Origin: JALHVH01 sp963773685
GTDB lineage: Bacteria; Acidobacteriota; Aminicenantia; Aminicenantales; Saccharicenantaceae
Reading direction: 5' to 3'
DNA: 64,000 nt
Assembly (NCBI GenBank): GCA_963773685.1
Contig: CAVZBY010000002.1
Location: 1-64,000, forward strand
Shown here: positions 17,342 through 26,656 of the stretch, in pieces
Numbering within the stretch: the first letter of the stretch is position 1
Layout of the letters: the number at the start of each line of letters is the position of its first letter
The notes under the pieces: model-generated
Database searches by the model: none
What the model was told of the DNA's origin: nothing
The model's input: only the letters and a program-made list of their open reading frames with translations
Program-made: the position numbers and the translations under genes

Positions 17342-18571
17342 TCAGTTCGTCGGGGCGAATTTGGCGAGGAGGTCCGCGACGGCGTCCTTGTGGGTCATGA
17401 TCATCAGGACCTTGAGCTTCAGGTAATCGTCCCGGTAGAAGAAGTAGCCCTTGACCGGACCGAGATAGGCCGTCCGCCAGGAATCCTTGACGGCGAACCA
17501 GGTCTCCGGTCCGCCTTCCTTGAGCCCGACGCAGTGGACGACGTGGTCGTCGGTCGAGGTGCCGTTCGCGAACCTGAGCTCGCGGCTCGACTGGTCGATC
17601 GAGGCGCGCGGGATATCGAAGGTCGGGATGACGCAGATGTTGGCGTCGCCCCGGTTCCCGGGCTCGCCGATGTCGGCGGCGAAGACGACGGAATAGCCTT
17701 TCTTCAGGGCCGCGAGCACGGCGGCCGTGAACTCGTCGAGAGGGACGTTGTAATAGCCGTCGTCATGCCACCAGTTGTCCGGGACCCTGTATTCGCCCCG
17801 CGTGTGGAAGGGCAGATGGGTGAAGCTCAGAACGCTGACGTAAGCGTCGAGGTCGAGGCCGAGCGTCCCAAGGTATTCGAGGGGCGAGAGGGACGAGCCG
17901 GCGACGTCGATTCGGTCGGGAGGCGCGCCCATGTAACGGTCGAGGATGGCCCGGACCCCGGCGATGCCTTTCGCCTCATCCCAAGCCCCGGAGCTCTTGA
18001 GGGACTCCAGGTAGGTCCGATAATCGTCAAAGAGGACCGAGTGGTCGTGCTCGGTCTTGCCCTCGAGAAGGCCATCGTAATCGGAGAGCCGGACGACGCC
18101 GTACTGCTTCATCCGGGCGACGGCCGAAGCGGGCTCGGAGCCTCCCCGGATGAGGGAATCGCCCTTGCGGACGATGAAGCGCCGAGCCTTCTCGACGAAC
18201 TCCCAGTAGACCGTGTACGCCTCGGAGAGCTTGACGGCGGGGCGGCCGAGCCGCGCGATTTCCGATTCGAGGAGCGAGACCGTCCCGAAGCACCAGCACA
18301 TGTCGGACTTGTTCTGTTGGACGGGGGAAAGGTGGGGGAGGACCGCGAACTCCTCCAGGCCCTTCGGCCGCGCGACGGCCGAGAGGTCGAGAGACAGCCG
18401 CTGGTATTCGCCGCCGGGGTACTTCTCGGTGATATAGACGGCCTTGTCAGAAGCGGGCGAGCCGGCGTCCGGCGATATCGGAGCCGGCTTCTCCCGCGGC
18501 GCACAGGCCGGGAGAGCCAGGGCGAGAAGCAGGGCCGGGAGTGCGGGCAGGATGGTCCGGGTGTGTTTCAT
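17342..18571 (-). CDS. C1B (bleomycin hydrolase/PepC-like) cysteine peptidase lipoprotein
   Basis: A 409-residue papain-fold peptidase with a lipobox (LALPAC, Cys23), so it is anchored in the envelope. QQNKSDMCWCFGT places the oxyanion Gln and catalytic Cys92 as in the C1B family, and DDHVVHCVGL (His343) and VKDSWR (Asp363) follow in order. Papain-type enzymes have Asn in the last motif (NSW); here it is Asp, which could lower or alter activity. Most C1B enzymes are cytoplasmic hexamers, so the lipoprotein form is unusual. It lies just upstream of the lipoprotein-sorting ABC operon on the same strand, 22 bp away. Confidence 0.82.
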   Translation of the reverse strand: MKHTRTILPALPALLLALALPACAPREKPAPISPDAGSPASDKAVYITEKYPGGEYQRLSLDLSAVARPKGLEEFAVLPHLSPVQQNKSDMCWCFGTVSLLESEIARLGRPAVKLSEAYTVYWEFVEKARRFIVRKGDSLIRGGSEPASAVARMKQYGVVRLSDYDGLLEGKTEHDHSVLFDDYRTYLESLKSSGAWDEAKGIAGVRAILDRYMGAPPDRIDVAGSSLSPLEYLGTLGLDLDAYVSVLSFTHLPFHTRGEYRVPDNWWHDDGYYNVPLDEFTAAVLAALKKGYSVVFAADIGEPGNRGDANICVIPTFDIPRASIDQSSRELRFANGTSTDDHVVHCVGLKEGGPETWFAVKDSWRTAYLGPVKGYFFYRDDYLKLKVLMIMTHKDAVADLLAKFAPTN

Positions 18572-18705
18572 TTCAGTCCTCCGGTCGGCGGGCGGTTCGA
18601 CATCGAGGGGGGATTATATGAAGACGGGGGGCAAAAAGCAAACCCCCGCGGGCCCCCGGCCGCCTTGCCCGTCCGGTTCGATTCGTGTATCCTAATGTTC
18701 CTATC

Positions 18706-19573
18706 ATGAAGCGGATGCGATTCCCGGCGGAACGGAGGGCGCTCATCGCGGCGGCGCTCGTTGTCCTGGCCGTCGCCCCGTTCTCCCTCGCCCTTTCCCG
18801 GAAGGACCTGACGGTCGCGCTCAAGGACAAGCGCATCCGGGACCTAAGCTCCCGCGGGCTAACCCTGGCTTTCCATACGTCCATACGGAATTCTTCGGCC
18901 GAGCCTGTGTCCCTCACCCGCTACGTTTATCGCGTCACGATCAACCAGAAGGAGTATCTGCGCCTTCCCGTCGTTCTCGACGAGCCCATCCCCGTCGGGG
19001 CCGGCCAGGAGGTCGTTGTCGCCCTTCCCCTGAAGGTCACTTACGAGCTCTTGTTCCAGGCGCTCGGGCCGGTCGAGGACAAGGCCGTCTGCGACGCGGT
19101 CGGCGACCTCGTCTTCCGGGACGCCCGAGGCCGCGAGGAGAAGGTCCCGTTCGCGTTCTCCGGTGAATTCCCCATCTTCAAGGACCCGGACGTCCAATTC
19201 CTGCCCCTCCGGGTGAACGATCTCACGGTCGGCGGCGGCGACGTCGTCTTCGATGTCAAATTCACGAATCCGAACGCCTGGGACCTCATCGTAGATACTA
19301 TCCGCTACGATCTCCGGTTCGGGGATACTTCGGTCCTCAAGGGCGAGATCCCCGGCGACAAGAGCGTCCCCGCAATGGGGGAGAAGACCCTTTCCCTGCC
19401 GTTCCTTCTGGATTTCTTCGAGACGGGCAAGGAGGTGTACGACCTCCTCGCGAACCCGCCCGGCCCCCTGCCGTTTTTCCGGAGAGATCGTCATCGATTC
19501 GGTCTGGGGCCTCCTGACGATCGGGTTCGATAAGTCGGGGCCGTTGACCCTGACCCCCAAGGCCGGGACCTGA
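18706..19573 (+). CDS. LEA_2/WHy-domain protein with C-terminal frameshift
   Basis: A signal peptide or anchor (IAAALVVLAVAPFSLAL) precedes two LEA14-like repeats. One runs about 35-135 (LTLAFHTSIRNSSAEPVSLTR, then YEL/LFQALG) and one about 160-250 (VVFDVKFTNPNAWDLI, ending LDFFETGKEVYDLL). Such proteins are linked to desiccation stress and protein binding; the exact role is unknown. The as-read frame ends at 19533 with an arginine-rich tail. Removing one T from the run at 19474-19478 restores FSGEIVIDSVWGLLTIGFD and a stop at 19573, which fits the domain end better. ATG 18706 is preferred over an upstream GTG-type start at 18685. Confidence 0.78.
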
Positions 19574-19612
19574 CCCCAAGGCGGGATCCAGGGGCCCAAT
19601 GCGGAGGGAAGA

Positions 19613-20131
19613 ATGAGCGTCCTTGAGATCATACGCGATCGCCGGAGCATCCGAAGCTATGCCGGAGACCCCGTCCCCGAGGCCGCGCTGGCCCGCGTCC
19701 TGGAGGCCGCCCGCCTGGCGCCGTCCGCCAAGAACCTTCAGCCCTGGAAGTTCGTGGTCGTCCGCGACCGGGCGACGAAGATAGGGCTGGCAAAGGCGGC
19801 GTTCGAGCAATACTTCATGTCCGAAGCCGACATTATCATCGCGGCCTGCGGGTTCCCTGACAAGGCCTATCCGCGCCAGGGGCGATTCATGAACTCCTGG
19901 CCTATCGACCTGACGATCGCTTTCGAGCACATCATCCTCCAGGCCGCCGAAGAGGGGCTGGGGACCTGTTGGATCGGGGCGTTCGAGGAAGCCGAAGTAA
20001 AGGCCGTTCTCGGCGTTCCGGACGGAGTGCGGGTCATGGCCATGACCCCGCTGGGATGGCCGGCCGAATCGCCGCCGCCCCGGGGGCGGAAGGCCCTGGA
20101 CGAGATCGTATCGTACGAGAAATATCGTTAG
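19613..20131 (+). CDS. Nitroreductase-family FMN oxidoreductase
   Basis: A 172-residue flavoprotein of the nitroreductase fold. RRSIRSY (residues 9-15) and RLAPSAKNLQPWKFVVV (35-51) are the FMN phosphate and ring contacts, and GTCWIGAFEEAEVKAVLG followed by TPLGWPAE closes the fold. It is short, like the compact subfamily found in anaerobes. GGAGG lies upstream of ATG 19613. Substrate is not predictable. It follows the LEA_2 gene by about 40 bp on the same strand and may share its transcript. Confidence 0.9.
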   Translation: MSVLEIIRDRRSIRSYAGDPVPEAALARVLEAARLAPSAKNLQPWKFVVVRDRATKIGLAKAAFEQYFMSEADIIIAACGFPDKAYPRQGRFMNSWPIDLTIAFEHIILQAAEEGLGTCWIGAFEEAEVKAVLGVPDGVRVMAMTPLGWPAESPPPRGRKALDEIVSYEKYR

Positions 20132-20221
20132 CCCCGTGTTCGGTCCGTCAGGTCGGCACCGTCAGGCTATCCCGATTCGCTCGTCTCGCCCTTCTCGCCT
20201 GTCCCGCGAGAATCGCTCTTC

Positions 20222-20996
20222 CTAGAACCAGTAGTTCAGGCCGGCCGTCAGGGCATAGCCGCCGAGGTCGAAATTCTCGTAGTCCGGGAATGCGCCGTCC
20301 TGGCTGAAGGTCCCCTTCGCGGAGTGATACCGGAACTCGGCCGAAAGGGTGACTCGATTACCCACCGGAACCATCAGGCCGGCGAACCCGTGGAAGCCCA
20401 AAGCGACCCGGGCGTTCTGCCTGGTGTCGACCGGGGCAACTCGCATAGATCGGGACGTCGCCGAGGTCCGGATCGGGGTAGAACGCCTGGTCGGCGAAAT
20501 CGACGATCTCGCCCCGGAGGTTGACGTTCCAGATATAGGCCCCGATCCCTCCGCCGAGGTAGGGGACGATGAAGTTCCTCCTCCCCATCGGGAGGAGCTT
20601 CACCGAGAACTGGACGGGGGTGATGGATACGTTAAAGCTGTGGGCGATGTCGAAGTCGCCGACGTAGATGTCCGCCGGGAACGCGAAGTCGCCCTCGTTG
20701 AGGGAGACCCCGACGTAATCCAGATAGTATCCGGCCTTACGCTTGCTGTAGGTGTCGAGGGACAATTCGAAGCTGAGGTTCTTGGAAACGAAATACTCGT
20801 AGCTGAAGCCGAGATAGGTCGCGTTGAAATCGGACTTCTTGAAGCTCATTTGGTCGAACTCGATCGTCCAGAGGGAGTCGGGCCCGCCGGAGGCCTTCGG
20901 GAAGTAATACCCCGCCCTCAGGGACACGATGTTGGGGAACGCCAGGCTCGGGACCAGGATGAGCGCGGCCGCGATCAGGATCAGGTGTCTTTTCAT
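20222..20996 (-). pseudogene. Small outer-membrane beta-barrel protein, one frameshift
   Basis: A signal peptide (IAAALILVPSLAF) opens an OmpA/OmpW-like barrel rich in aromatic alternating strands (SLRAGYYFPKA, YLGFSYEYFV, YLGGGIGAYIWNV). The frame changes at about 20,440. The rest continues in a second frame as NARVALGFHGFAGLMVPVG to the terminal YALTAGLNYWF, a typical barrel ending in Phe. Repaired length is about 257 residues. The gene has a strong AGGAGG site and its own extended -10 promoter. Function is unknown beyond the outer-membrane location. Confidence 0.78.
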
Positions 20997-21017
20997 TGTC
21001 TCCTCCTAACACCCCAT

Positions 21018-21026
21018 ATTATAGCA
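21018..21026 (-). promoter_or_regulatory. Extended -10 promoter of the barrel gene
   Basis: On the minus strand TGC-TATAAT occupies 21018-21026. The perfect -10 with the upstream TGn extension can work without a good -35. The expected start near 21011 gives a 14-nt leader that contains the AGGAGG site. Confidence 0.5.
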
Positions 21027-21085
21027 AGATGCGTGCCAAAAGGCGCCCGTTTTTCTCCAGGGGAGAGCCGTCCCGGGGTGTGGCC

Positions 21086-21104
21086 AAAAAGGGTCAGCTG
21101 TCCC
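21086..21104. repeat. REP-transposase-type half site
   Basis: The 19-bp string containing GGGTCAGCTGTCCC resembles the short GGGGTCAG-type sites commonly left by REP-associated (Y1) transposases. Only one arm is seen here. It resembles the first bases of the arms at 27924-28013. Confidence 0.35.
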
Positions 21105-21181
21105 ATAAATCAAGGGGCTGGGGACCGGGAGGGAGGAACATTGACATTCGCGGCGGCGCCCCATACCATGGGTGAAGGATC

Positions 21182-21814
21182 ATGAGAACGCGCCTCGTCA
21201 GGATCGACCCGGCCGGACCGGAAGGAAAGGCCGTTCGGACCCTCGCCGGCATCCTGGCCGCCGACGGGGTGATGGCCTATCCGACCGAAACATTCTATGG
21301 CCTCGGGGCGGTCCTCTTTTCGAGGAAGGCCGTCCGCCGCGTCTTCCGTCTGAAGACCAGGGACGCGGGAAAACCCCTGCCCCTGGTCGTCGCCGGCATG
21401 GATATGATCGCGAGGATCGCCGCGGCGCCTCCCCCCGTGTTCTACCGGCTTGCGTCCGAATTCTGGCCAGGTCCGCTGACTCTCGTCCTCAAGGCCGCCG
21501 ATTCGTTCCCTTCGGACCTGGCGGGTCCCGGCCATACCATCGCGGTCCGGATCCCTCCGGCCGCGTGGCTCCGCGGGCTCGTCGCCGAGATCGGCCTTCC
21601 GGTCACGGCGACAAGCGCCAACGTTTCGGGGGAGAGGGAGGTCTCGGAACCGGCCGAGGTTCGCCGCCTCTTCGAAGGGAAGGTGGACGTCATCGTGGAC
21701 GGCGGGCCGACGCCCGGCGGGCTTCCTTCGACGGTCGTGGACCTCACCGGCGAAGCCCCGCGCGTCCTGCGCGAAGGGGCTGTCCCGACGGACGCGCTCG
21801 CGGCGTTCCTCTAA
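21182..21814 (+). CDS. Sua5/YciO/YrdC/YwlC-family threonylcarbamoyl-AMP synthase
   Basis: This 210-residue enzyme makes threonylcarbamoyl-AMP from threonine, bicarbonate and ATP for the t6A37 modification of ANN-decoding tRNAs. YPTETFYGLG (residues 33-42), the KTRDAGKPLPLVV substrate loop, the SANVSG motif and PSTVVDLTG are diagnostic. Length matches TsaC-type proteins without the Sua5 C-terminal domain. No tsaB, tsaD or tsaE lies nearby. Confidence 0.92.
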   Translation: MRTRLVRIDPAGPEGKAVRTLAGILAADGVMAYPTETFYGLGAVLFSRKAVRRVFRLKTRDAGKPLPLVVAGMDMIARIAAAPPPVFYRLASEFWPGPLTLVLKAADSFPSDLAGPGHTIAVRIPPAAWLRGLVAEIGLPVTATSANVSGEREVSEPAEVRRLFEGKVDVIVDGGPTPGGLPSTVVDLTGEAPRVLREGAVPTDALAAFL

Positions 21815-21843
21815 CCGACTCGGTCCAGGCTCTCCGCCGGGAC

Positions 21844-23877
21844 TCACTTCAGGGTGAAGAGCCCGCTGTCGTCCCTGACCAGGTTGTCGAGCGTCTTGAC
21901 CCTGACCTTGAATCCGGCGCCCTTGGGGATGCCGGTGGGGATGGTCCAATCGAAGGTCCCGCTGTTCGCCGTCGAGGGGCTGATCTCCGTTATGAGGACG
22001 CCGTACCGGATGAGCTGGATCCGGACCAGGTCGTTCTGGGGCCCGTTCTTGGTCCAGAGGATCGCCCGGGTCGTCCCCCGCGTCCAGATCGCGGACGCGG
22101 CCGGGGCCGTGACCGTCAGCGTGGGCTTGGCGATCGCGAATTTCGCGCTTGTCCCCTTGACCTTTCCGTCCGTCGTCGTGATCCGGATGGAATAGCCCGT
22201 CCTGGCCGTGAGATTCGCGGGGATAGCCCAGTCGAACGTGCCGTCGTTCTCGGTGGACAGGGTGATATCCGAGACCTTCGTCGTGTCGCGGAAGAGCTGG
22301 ATCTTCACCGTATCGGCCTGGGTCCCGGATTTCGTCCAGTTGATGGTCTGTATGGTGCCGCGCATCCAGCGCGCGCCGGCGGCGGGATCCGTTATGGCGA
22401 TCGCGGGCACGGGGGCGGTATAGGCCTTGATGCAGAAGTTGATCTGGCGGGGCACGTAACTCGCGTTCAGCATAAAGTCGGTCCATGTAGAGCCGTTGAG
22501 GCTGAGGAGGCTCTCGCCGGTATGGGCCACAGCCCCGTCGGAATATCCCGCGGACCTGATCTCCGTGGCCGCCGGGTAGTTATAGCCGGGTGTCGTGAAT
22601 TTCACGACGACCGAGAACTTCTGGCCGGCCGCAACCGAGACGGGGAAGGAAAGGGGAACGGTCACGTATCCAGCAATATCGCGGGTTCCGGCTATCGTGG
22701 CCCTGAGCGTCCCGGCCCTCGGGTTGGTCCCCGTCGCGCCCGTATAGACGCGGACCTCGTAGGAACAATTGGCCGAGGTTGTGTAGAAACCTGCGGCAGA
22801 AATGGATGTCTTCGTCGGCGCTGTGAACACATTCGCGGCCCATGCCGTCTCGAATCCCGGCCCATATCCCATGTCGACGATCCAGCCGAGCGGGTCGTAC
22901 TGAAAGATCCCGCTGTATTTCGCCGTATCTTCGGCGAGGATCACGGCGCTGACGTCCCTTCGGGCGAACAGCGTATCGTAATATGAGACATAAAAGTAGC
23001 CTGCCTCCCCCCAGCTGGGTCCCCAGCTGTTCCTGACGATGAAGGCGCCGTTCCCAGGAGGCGCGACGTTGAAATTCGAGGCGGAATAATTGTCGTCCCA
23101 GCCCACGATGCAGACGGCGTGGCCGCCTCCGCCTGGCTCCGTGGTCACGCCGTTGTTGTAGAAGCTGGAATGGGTGGCGTTGTACCCGCTGTTGACCCAC
23201 ATCATGGAGACATAAACGACCCAGGCATCTCCGACGAAGGATTTCAGCAGATCATTGTCCAGGGCGGAAGCGCGCATCGGGAGGAAGATCGTGCCCTGGA
23301 CGTGCTTTCGAGCGGGGGGGATCGTCGAACCGGGAGAGGCCGATCCGGGGGTATAGGGGTCGTCGGCCTCGGCGACGGGGCCTGTCCATCGGGCCAGATA
23401 AGCCGTCGACATATAGATGTTGCCCCCGTCGCACCGCCCCAGGGCATAACCGGAATGGTCGATGAGGTTCTGTTCGGAGAAGTCGAAGGCCTCTGTGGGC
23501 CGGAGATAGGACTCGAGCGTTCCATACGTCGCGAAGGCCCAACAGCTGCCGCAGCTGCCCTGATCCCTGACCTCGGGCAGTTTGCCGCTGACGTCCCTCA
23601 GGTCGAACGCTACGGGCAGGGGCCCGAGGCGGTCAAGCGCCCTCGATATCGGTCGGACCTTCGACGGCAGGACCGGAAGGGGGATCAAGCCGAGGGCGTG
23701 CCCGTCGGCCGTTATCTGCAAGGCCCGGCTGAAGGTGCGGGCCCGAAAGTATTCGACGAATTCGGGGTTCATCGGGGCCATTTTCGGCTCGACGGTCGTC
23801 TGGGCAAGGACGGATGCCGCCGCCGAAACGAGAATGATGGCCGAAAATAAAACAAGAACCCTTGGCGTCCTACTCAT
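21844..23877 (-). CDS. Secreted C1A papain-family peptidase with lectin-like and two Kre9/KNH-type repeats
   Basis: A 677-residue exported cysteine peptidase. After a signal peptide ending near ASVLA, the mature catalytic domain starts at FDLRDV (91). DQGSCGSCWAF gives Gln106 and Cys112, GGGGHAVCIVGW gives His253 and VRNSWGPSWG gives Asn283, so the active site is complete. Residues about 310-480 resemble the lectin-like domain that follows such peptidases. Two ~95-residue repeats (ITDPAAGARWMRGTIQTI and VTAPAASAIWTRGTTRAI starts, each with NDGTFDW/NSGTFDW and a KVRV/SIRI strand) are Ser-Thr-rich GPI-anchored-type beta domains, likely for binding or display. Likely role is extracellular protein degradation in a peptide-using organism. 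Confidence 0.93.
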   Translation of the reverse strand: MSRTPRVLVLFSAIILVSAAASVLAQTTVEPKMAPMNPEFVEYFRARTFSRALQITADGHALGLIPLPVLPSKVRPISRALDRLGPLPVAFDLRDVSGKLPEVRDQGSCGSCWAFATYGTLESYLRPTEAFDFSEQNLIDHSGYALGRCDGGNIYMSTAYLARWTGPVAEADDPYTPGSASPGSTIPPARKHVQGTIFLPMRASALDNDLLKSFVGDAWVVYVSMMWVNSGYNATHSSFYNNGVTTEPGGGGHAVCIVGWDDNYSASNFNVAPPGNGAFIVRNSWGPSWGEAGYFYVSYYDTLFARRDVSAVILAEDTAKYSGIFQYDPLGWIVDMGYGPGFETAWAANVFTAPTKTSISAAGFYTTSANCSYEVRVYTGATGTNPRAGTLRATIAGTRDIAGYVTVPLSFPVSVAAGQKFSVVVKFTTPGYNYPAATEIRSAGYSDGAVAHTGESLLSLNGSTWTDFMLNASYVPRQINFCIKAYTAPVPAIAITDPAAGARWMRGTIQTINWTKSGTQADTVKIQLFRDTTKVSDITLSTENDGTFDWAIPANLTARTGYSIRITTTDGKVKGTSAKFAIAKPTLTVTAPAASAIWTRGTTRAILWTKNGPQNDLVRIQLIRYGVLITEISPSTANSGTFDWTIPTGIPKGAGFKVRVKTLDNLVRDDSGLFTLK

Positions 23878-23931
23878 GCGTCCTCCTTCCTCTCATCCCA
23901 CGGACTCCGGGGATTCCTCTTCCTTGTATCC

Positions 23932-23960
23932 AAGGTAGTCTCCGGATACCGGTCTGTCAA
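23932..23960 (-). promoter_or_regulatory. Candidate promoter of the C1A peptidase gene
   Basis: Perfect TTGACA (23955-23960) and weak TACCTT (23932-23937) are 17 nt apart on the minus strand, about 55 nt upstream of ATG 23877. Confidence 0.45.
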
Positions 23961-24066
23961 GTTCGTACGCCCGGGAAAGGGGGCTTTTCAGGCAGGGCCG
24001 CCGTGTATGGGGTGGTCCGCGCGGAAAGGGAACGCCGTGGCGGGATTACCGCTCTGGCGCCGGACC

Positions 24067-26088
24067 TTACTTGACCTTGGTTCCGGGCGGCAGTTCGCGG
24101 TCGAAGAAGGGGACGACGGCCTTGTCGTCGACGACGGCGGCCAGGAGCATGGCCTGCGACTCGATGCCGCGGATCTTCGCCGGCTTGAGGTTGGCTATGA
24201 CAATGAGGCTCTTGCCGACGAGGTCCTCGGCTGTATAGGTGTCCGCGATGCCCGAGACCATGGTCCTCCGTTCCGTCCCGAGATCGATCTCGAGCTTGAA
24301 GAGCTTGTTCGTGTTCGGGACGCGCTCGGCCGCGAGGATCTTCGCGACCCGGAGGTCCATTTTCATGAATTCATCATAAGTGACGATGTGACCGGCCGGG
24401 GCGGCCGGCGCCGCGGGGGCCGGCGGGGCCGGAGGCGTTACGGGGGTTCCTTCCATGGTCTTCTCCTTGGGGGGTTCGGATGCGTTCGGCGCGGCGGCGG
24501 GCTTATCCTCGGCGAGGAAGTCCTTCAGCAGGACCCTGGGGAAGAGAGCCTTCGGCTCCTCGACGGGCCGTGCTGGAGCGTAGCCGTCGAACGCGAGGTC
24601 GGCATATGCCGTCCCGGGGATGGTTCGGCTCTCGCCGAGGAATTCCCAGACCCGTTCGCATGACGACGGCATCACGGGGTATAGAAGATAGCTCACGCCC
24701 CGAACGGCGGATAGGGCCTGGAGGAGGATCCGCCCGAGGCGCGGCCTCTTTTCCGGGTCCTTGGCCATCTTCCAGGGCTCGTTGTCGGCCAGGTATTTGT
24801 TGACGCAGGCGAGATATGCCCAGACCTCCTCGAGGGCCCGGTTCAGGGCGAACGTGTCGTAAAGGTCATAAACCTTCGCCTTGAGCTCGTCGAAGCCCGC
24901 GCGGATCCGCTCGTCCTCCTCCGTCGCCGGAGCGGCTCCGGAAATGGTCCCGCCGAAGTAGTTCCGGACCATGGTCAGGGTCCGTTGGACGAGGTTCCCC
25001 AGGTCGTTGGCCAGGTCGGAATTCACCCGGTGGAGGAAGCCTTCGTGCGAGAAGTTGCCGTCGAGCCCGATGGGGATCTCGCGGAGCAGAAAATAGCGGA
25101 GGGCATCGGCCCCGAAGGTCCGGAGGATGATGTTCGGGTCGAGGACGTTCCCCCGGGACTTGGACATCTTCGTGTTGTCCTTGAGCCACCAGCCGTGGCT
25201 GAAGACGCATTTCGGCAGGGGAAAACCCGCGGCCATGAGGAACGCCGGCCAGAAGATGGCGTGGAAGCGCAGGATGTCCTTGGCCATGAGGTGGACGTCC
25301 GCGGGCCAGAACTTCCGGAAGCGGTCCTCGTCCGATCCGTAGCCGACGCCGGTCAGGTAATTGTGAAGGGCGTCGAACCAGACGTAGATCGTATGTTTCG
25401 GGTCGTCCGGAACCGGGACGCCCCACTTGACGGTCGTCCGGGTGATGCTCAGGTCCTTGAGCCCGTGGCGGACGAAGCTCGTGACCTCGTTCATCCGGCT
25501 CTGGGGCCGGACGAAATCCGGATGGGCCGCGTAGAACTCCAGGAGGCGGTCCTCGTAGGCCGAGAGCCGGAAGAAGTAGCACTCCTCGGAAACGAGGGTG
25601 CAGGCTTTTCCGCAATCAGGGCAGACCTTGTGACCTTCCGCTTCGAGGGCGACGTCGTCGGCGATGAAATTCTCGTCGGAGACGCAATACCATCCTTGAT
25701 AGGTGCCCTTGTAGATGTCGCCCCTGTCCCGGAGGATCTGGAAGACCTTCTGGACGCCGCGCTCGTGGCCGGGGTCGGTCGTCCGGATGAATCCGTCGTA
25801 CGAGATGTCCAGGGACTTCCAGAGGTCGGCGAACCGCCCGACGATCCGGTCGACGTGGTCCTTGGGGGAGAGGCCCCGCTCGGTCGCGGCCTTCTCGACC
25901 TTCTGACCGTGCTCGTCGGTGCCCGTCAGGAAGAACACCTCGCGGCCCCGGAGCCGGTTGAACCGGGCCAGGGCGTCGGCGATGATGGTCGTATAGGCGT
26001 GCCCGATATGGGGGATGTCGTTGACGTAGTAGATGGGCGTCGTGACGTAGAACGTCGCCCGGTCCGACAGGTCAGAATTCTTTGCCAC
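24067..26088 (-). CDS. metG: Methionyl-tRNA synthetase with C-terminal tRNA-binding domain
   Basis: Class I synthetase that charges tRNA-Met. PHIGHAY (residues 26-32) is the HIGH motif, NTKMSKSRGNV the KMSKS loop, and HKVCPDCGKACTLVSEEC the zinc-binding knuckle. An Ala/Pro-rich linker (about 535-560) joins an EMAP/Trbp111-type OB domain (YDEFMKMDLRVAKIL to SQAMLLAA). Start is GTG 26088, backed by AGGAGGT upstream, and overlaps the folE end by 17 bp. It is the last gene of the larC-folE-metG operon. Length 673 is normal for the fused bacterial form. Confidence 0.95.
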   Translation of the reverse strand: MAKNSDLSDRATFYVTTPIYYVNDIPHIGHAYTTIIADALARFNRLRGREVFFLTGTDEHGQKVEKAATERGLSPKDHVDRIVGRFADLWKSLDISYDGFIRTTDPGHERGVQKVFQILRDRGDIYKGTYQGWYCVSDENFIADDVALEAEGHKVCPDCGKACTLVSEECYFFRLSAYEDRLLEFYAAHPDFVRPQSRMNEVTSFVRHGLKDLSITRTTVKWGVPVPDDPKHTIYVWFDALHNYLTGVGYGSDEDRFRKFWPADVHLMAKDILRFHAIFWPAFLMAAGFPLPKCVFSHGWWLKDNTKMSKSRGNVLDPNIILRTFGADALRYFLLREIPIGLDGNFSHEGFLHRVNSDLANDLGNLVQRTLTMVRNYFGGTISGAAPATEEDERIRAGFDELKAKVYDLYDTFALNRALEEVWAYLACVNKYLADNEPWKMAKDPEKRPRLGRILLQALSAVRGVSYLLYPVMPSSCERVWEFLGESRTIPGTAYADLAFDGYAPARPVEEPKALFPRVLLKDFLAEDKPAAAPNASEPPKEKTMEGTPVTPPAPPAPAAPAAPAGHIVTYDEFMKMDLRVAKILAAERVPNTNKLFKLEIDLGTERRTMVSGIADTYTAEDLVGKSLIVIANLKPAKIRGIESQAMLLAAVVDDKAVVPFFDRELPPGTKVK

Positions 26089-26656
26089 TGATCAGACCTC
26101 CTCGGATGAGCATCATGGCCTCGGCCCGGGTGGCCGCGTTCTTGCGGAACGAGCCCCGGACGGCCGACGTCACGGTGATGGCCTTGGGCTTCTTGGCCCC
26201 CCGCATGGACATGCACATGTGCTCGGCCTCGATGACGACCATGACCCCCAGCGGCTTGAGGCGCTCGTCGATCAGGTCGGCGATCTGCTTCGTCAGCCGT
26301 TCCTGAACCTGGAGGCGCCGGGCAAGGGTGTCCACGACCCGGGCGATCTTGCTCAGCCCGACGATCCGGCCCCCCTTGGGGATATAGGCGACGTGGGCGA
26401 CTCCGGCGAAAGGCAGGAGATGGTGCTCACACATCGAATAGAGCGGGATGCTCTTGATGAGGACCATCTCGTCGTGCTTCTCGCAATCGATGACCCTGAG
26501 GTCCCGGGCGGCCTCCTCGACGGACCCGCCGAGCATCTCCTGGAGCATCTGGGCGACGCGCCGGGGCGTGTCCTTGATGCCCGGACGTTCCGGGTCCTCT
26601 CCGGCCCCTTCCAGGACGAGCCTGACGCCTTTTTCGATCTTCTTCAGGTCCATCAT
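26072..26656 (-). CDS. folE: GTP cyclohydrolase I
   Basis: Converts GTP to dihydroneopterin triphosphate, the first step of folate and pterin synthesis. The zinc site is SMCEHHLLPF with the second Cys in EAEHMCMSMRG, and GLSKIARVVDTLARRLQVQERLT is the conserved substrate loop. The length of 194 residues is typical of the type IA enzyme. The start overlaps the larC stop (ATG 26656 or 26653), so translation is coupled. No other folate gene is near. Confidence 0.95.
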   Translation of the reverse strand: MMDLKKIEKGVRLVLEGAGEDPERPGIKDTPRRVAQMLQEMLGGSVEEAARDLRVIDCEKHDEMVLIKSIPLYSMCEHHLLPFAGVAHVAYIPKGGRIVGLSKIARVVDTLARRLQVQERLTKQIADLIDERLKPLGVMVVIEAEHMCMSMRGAKKPKAITVTSAVRGSFRKNAATRAEAMMLIRGGLISGKEF

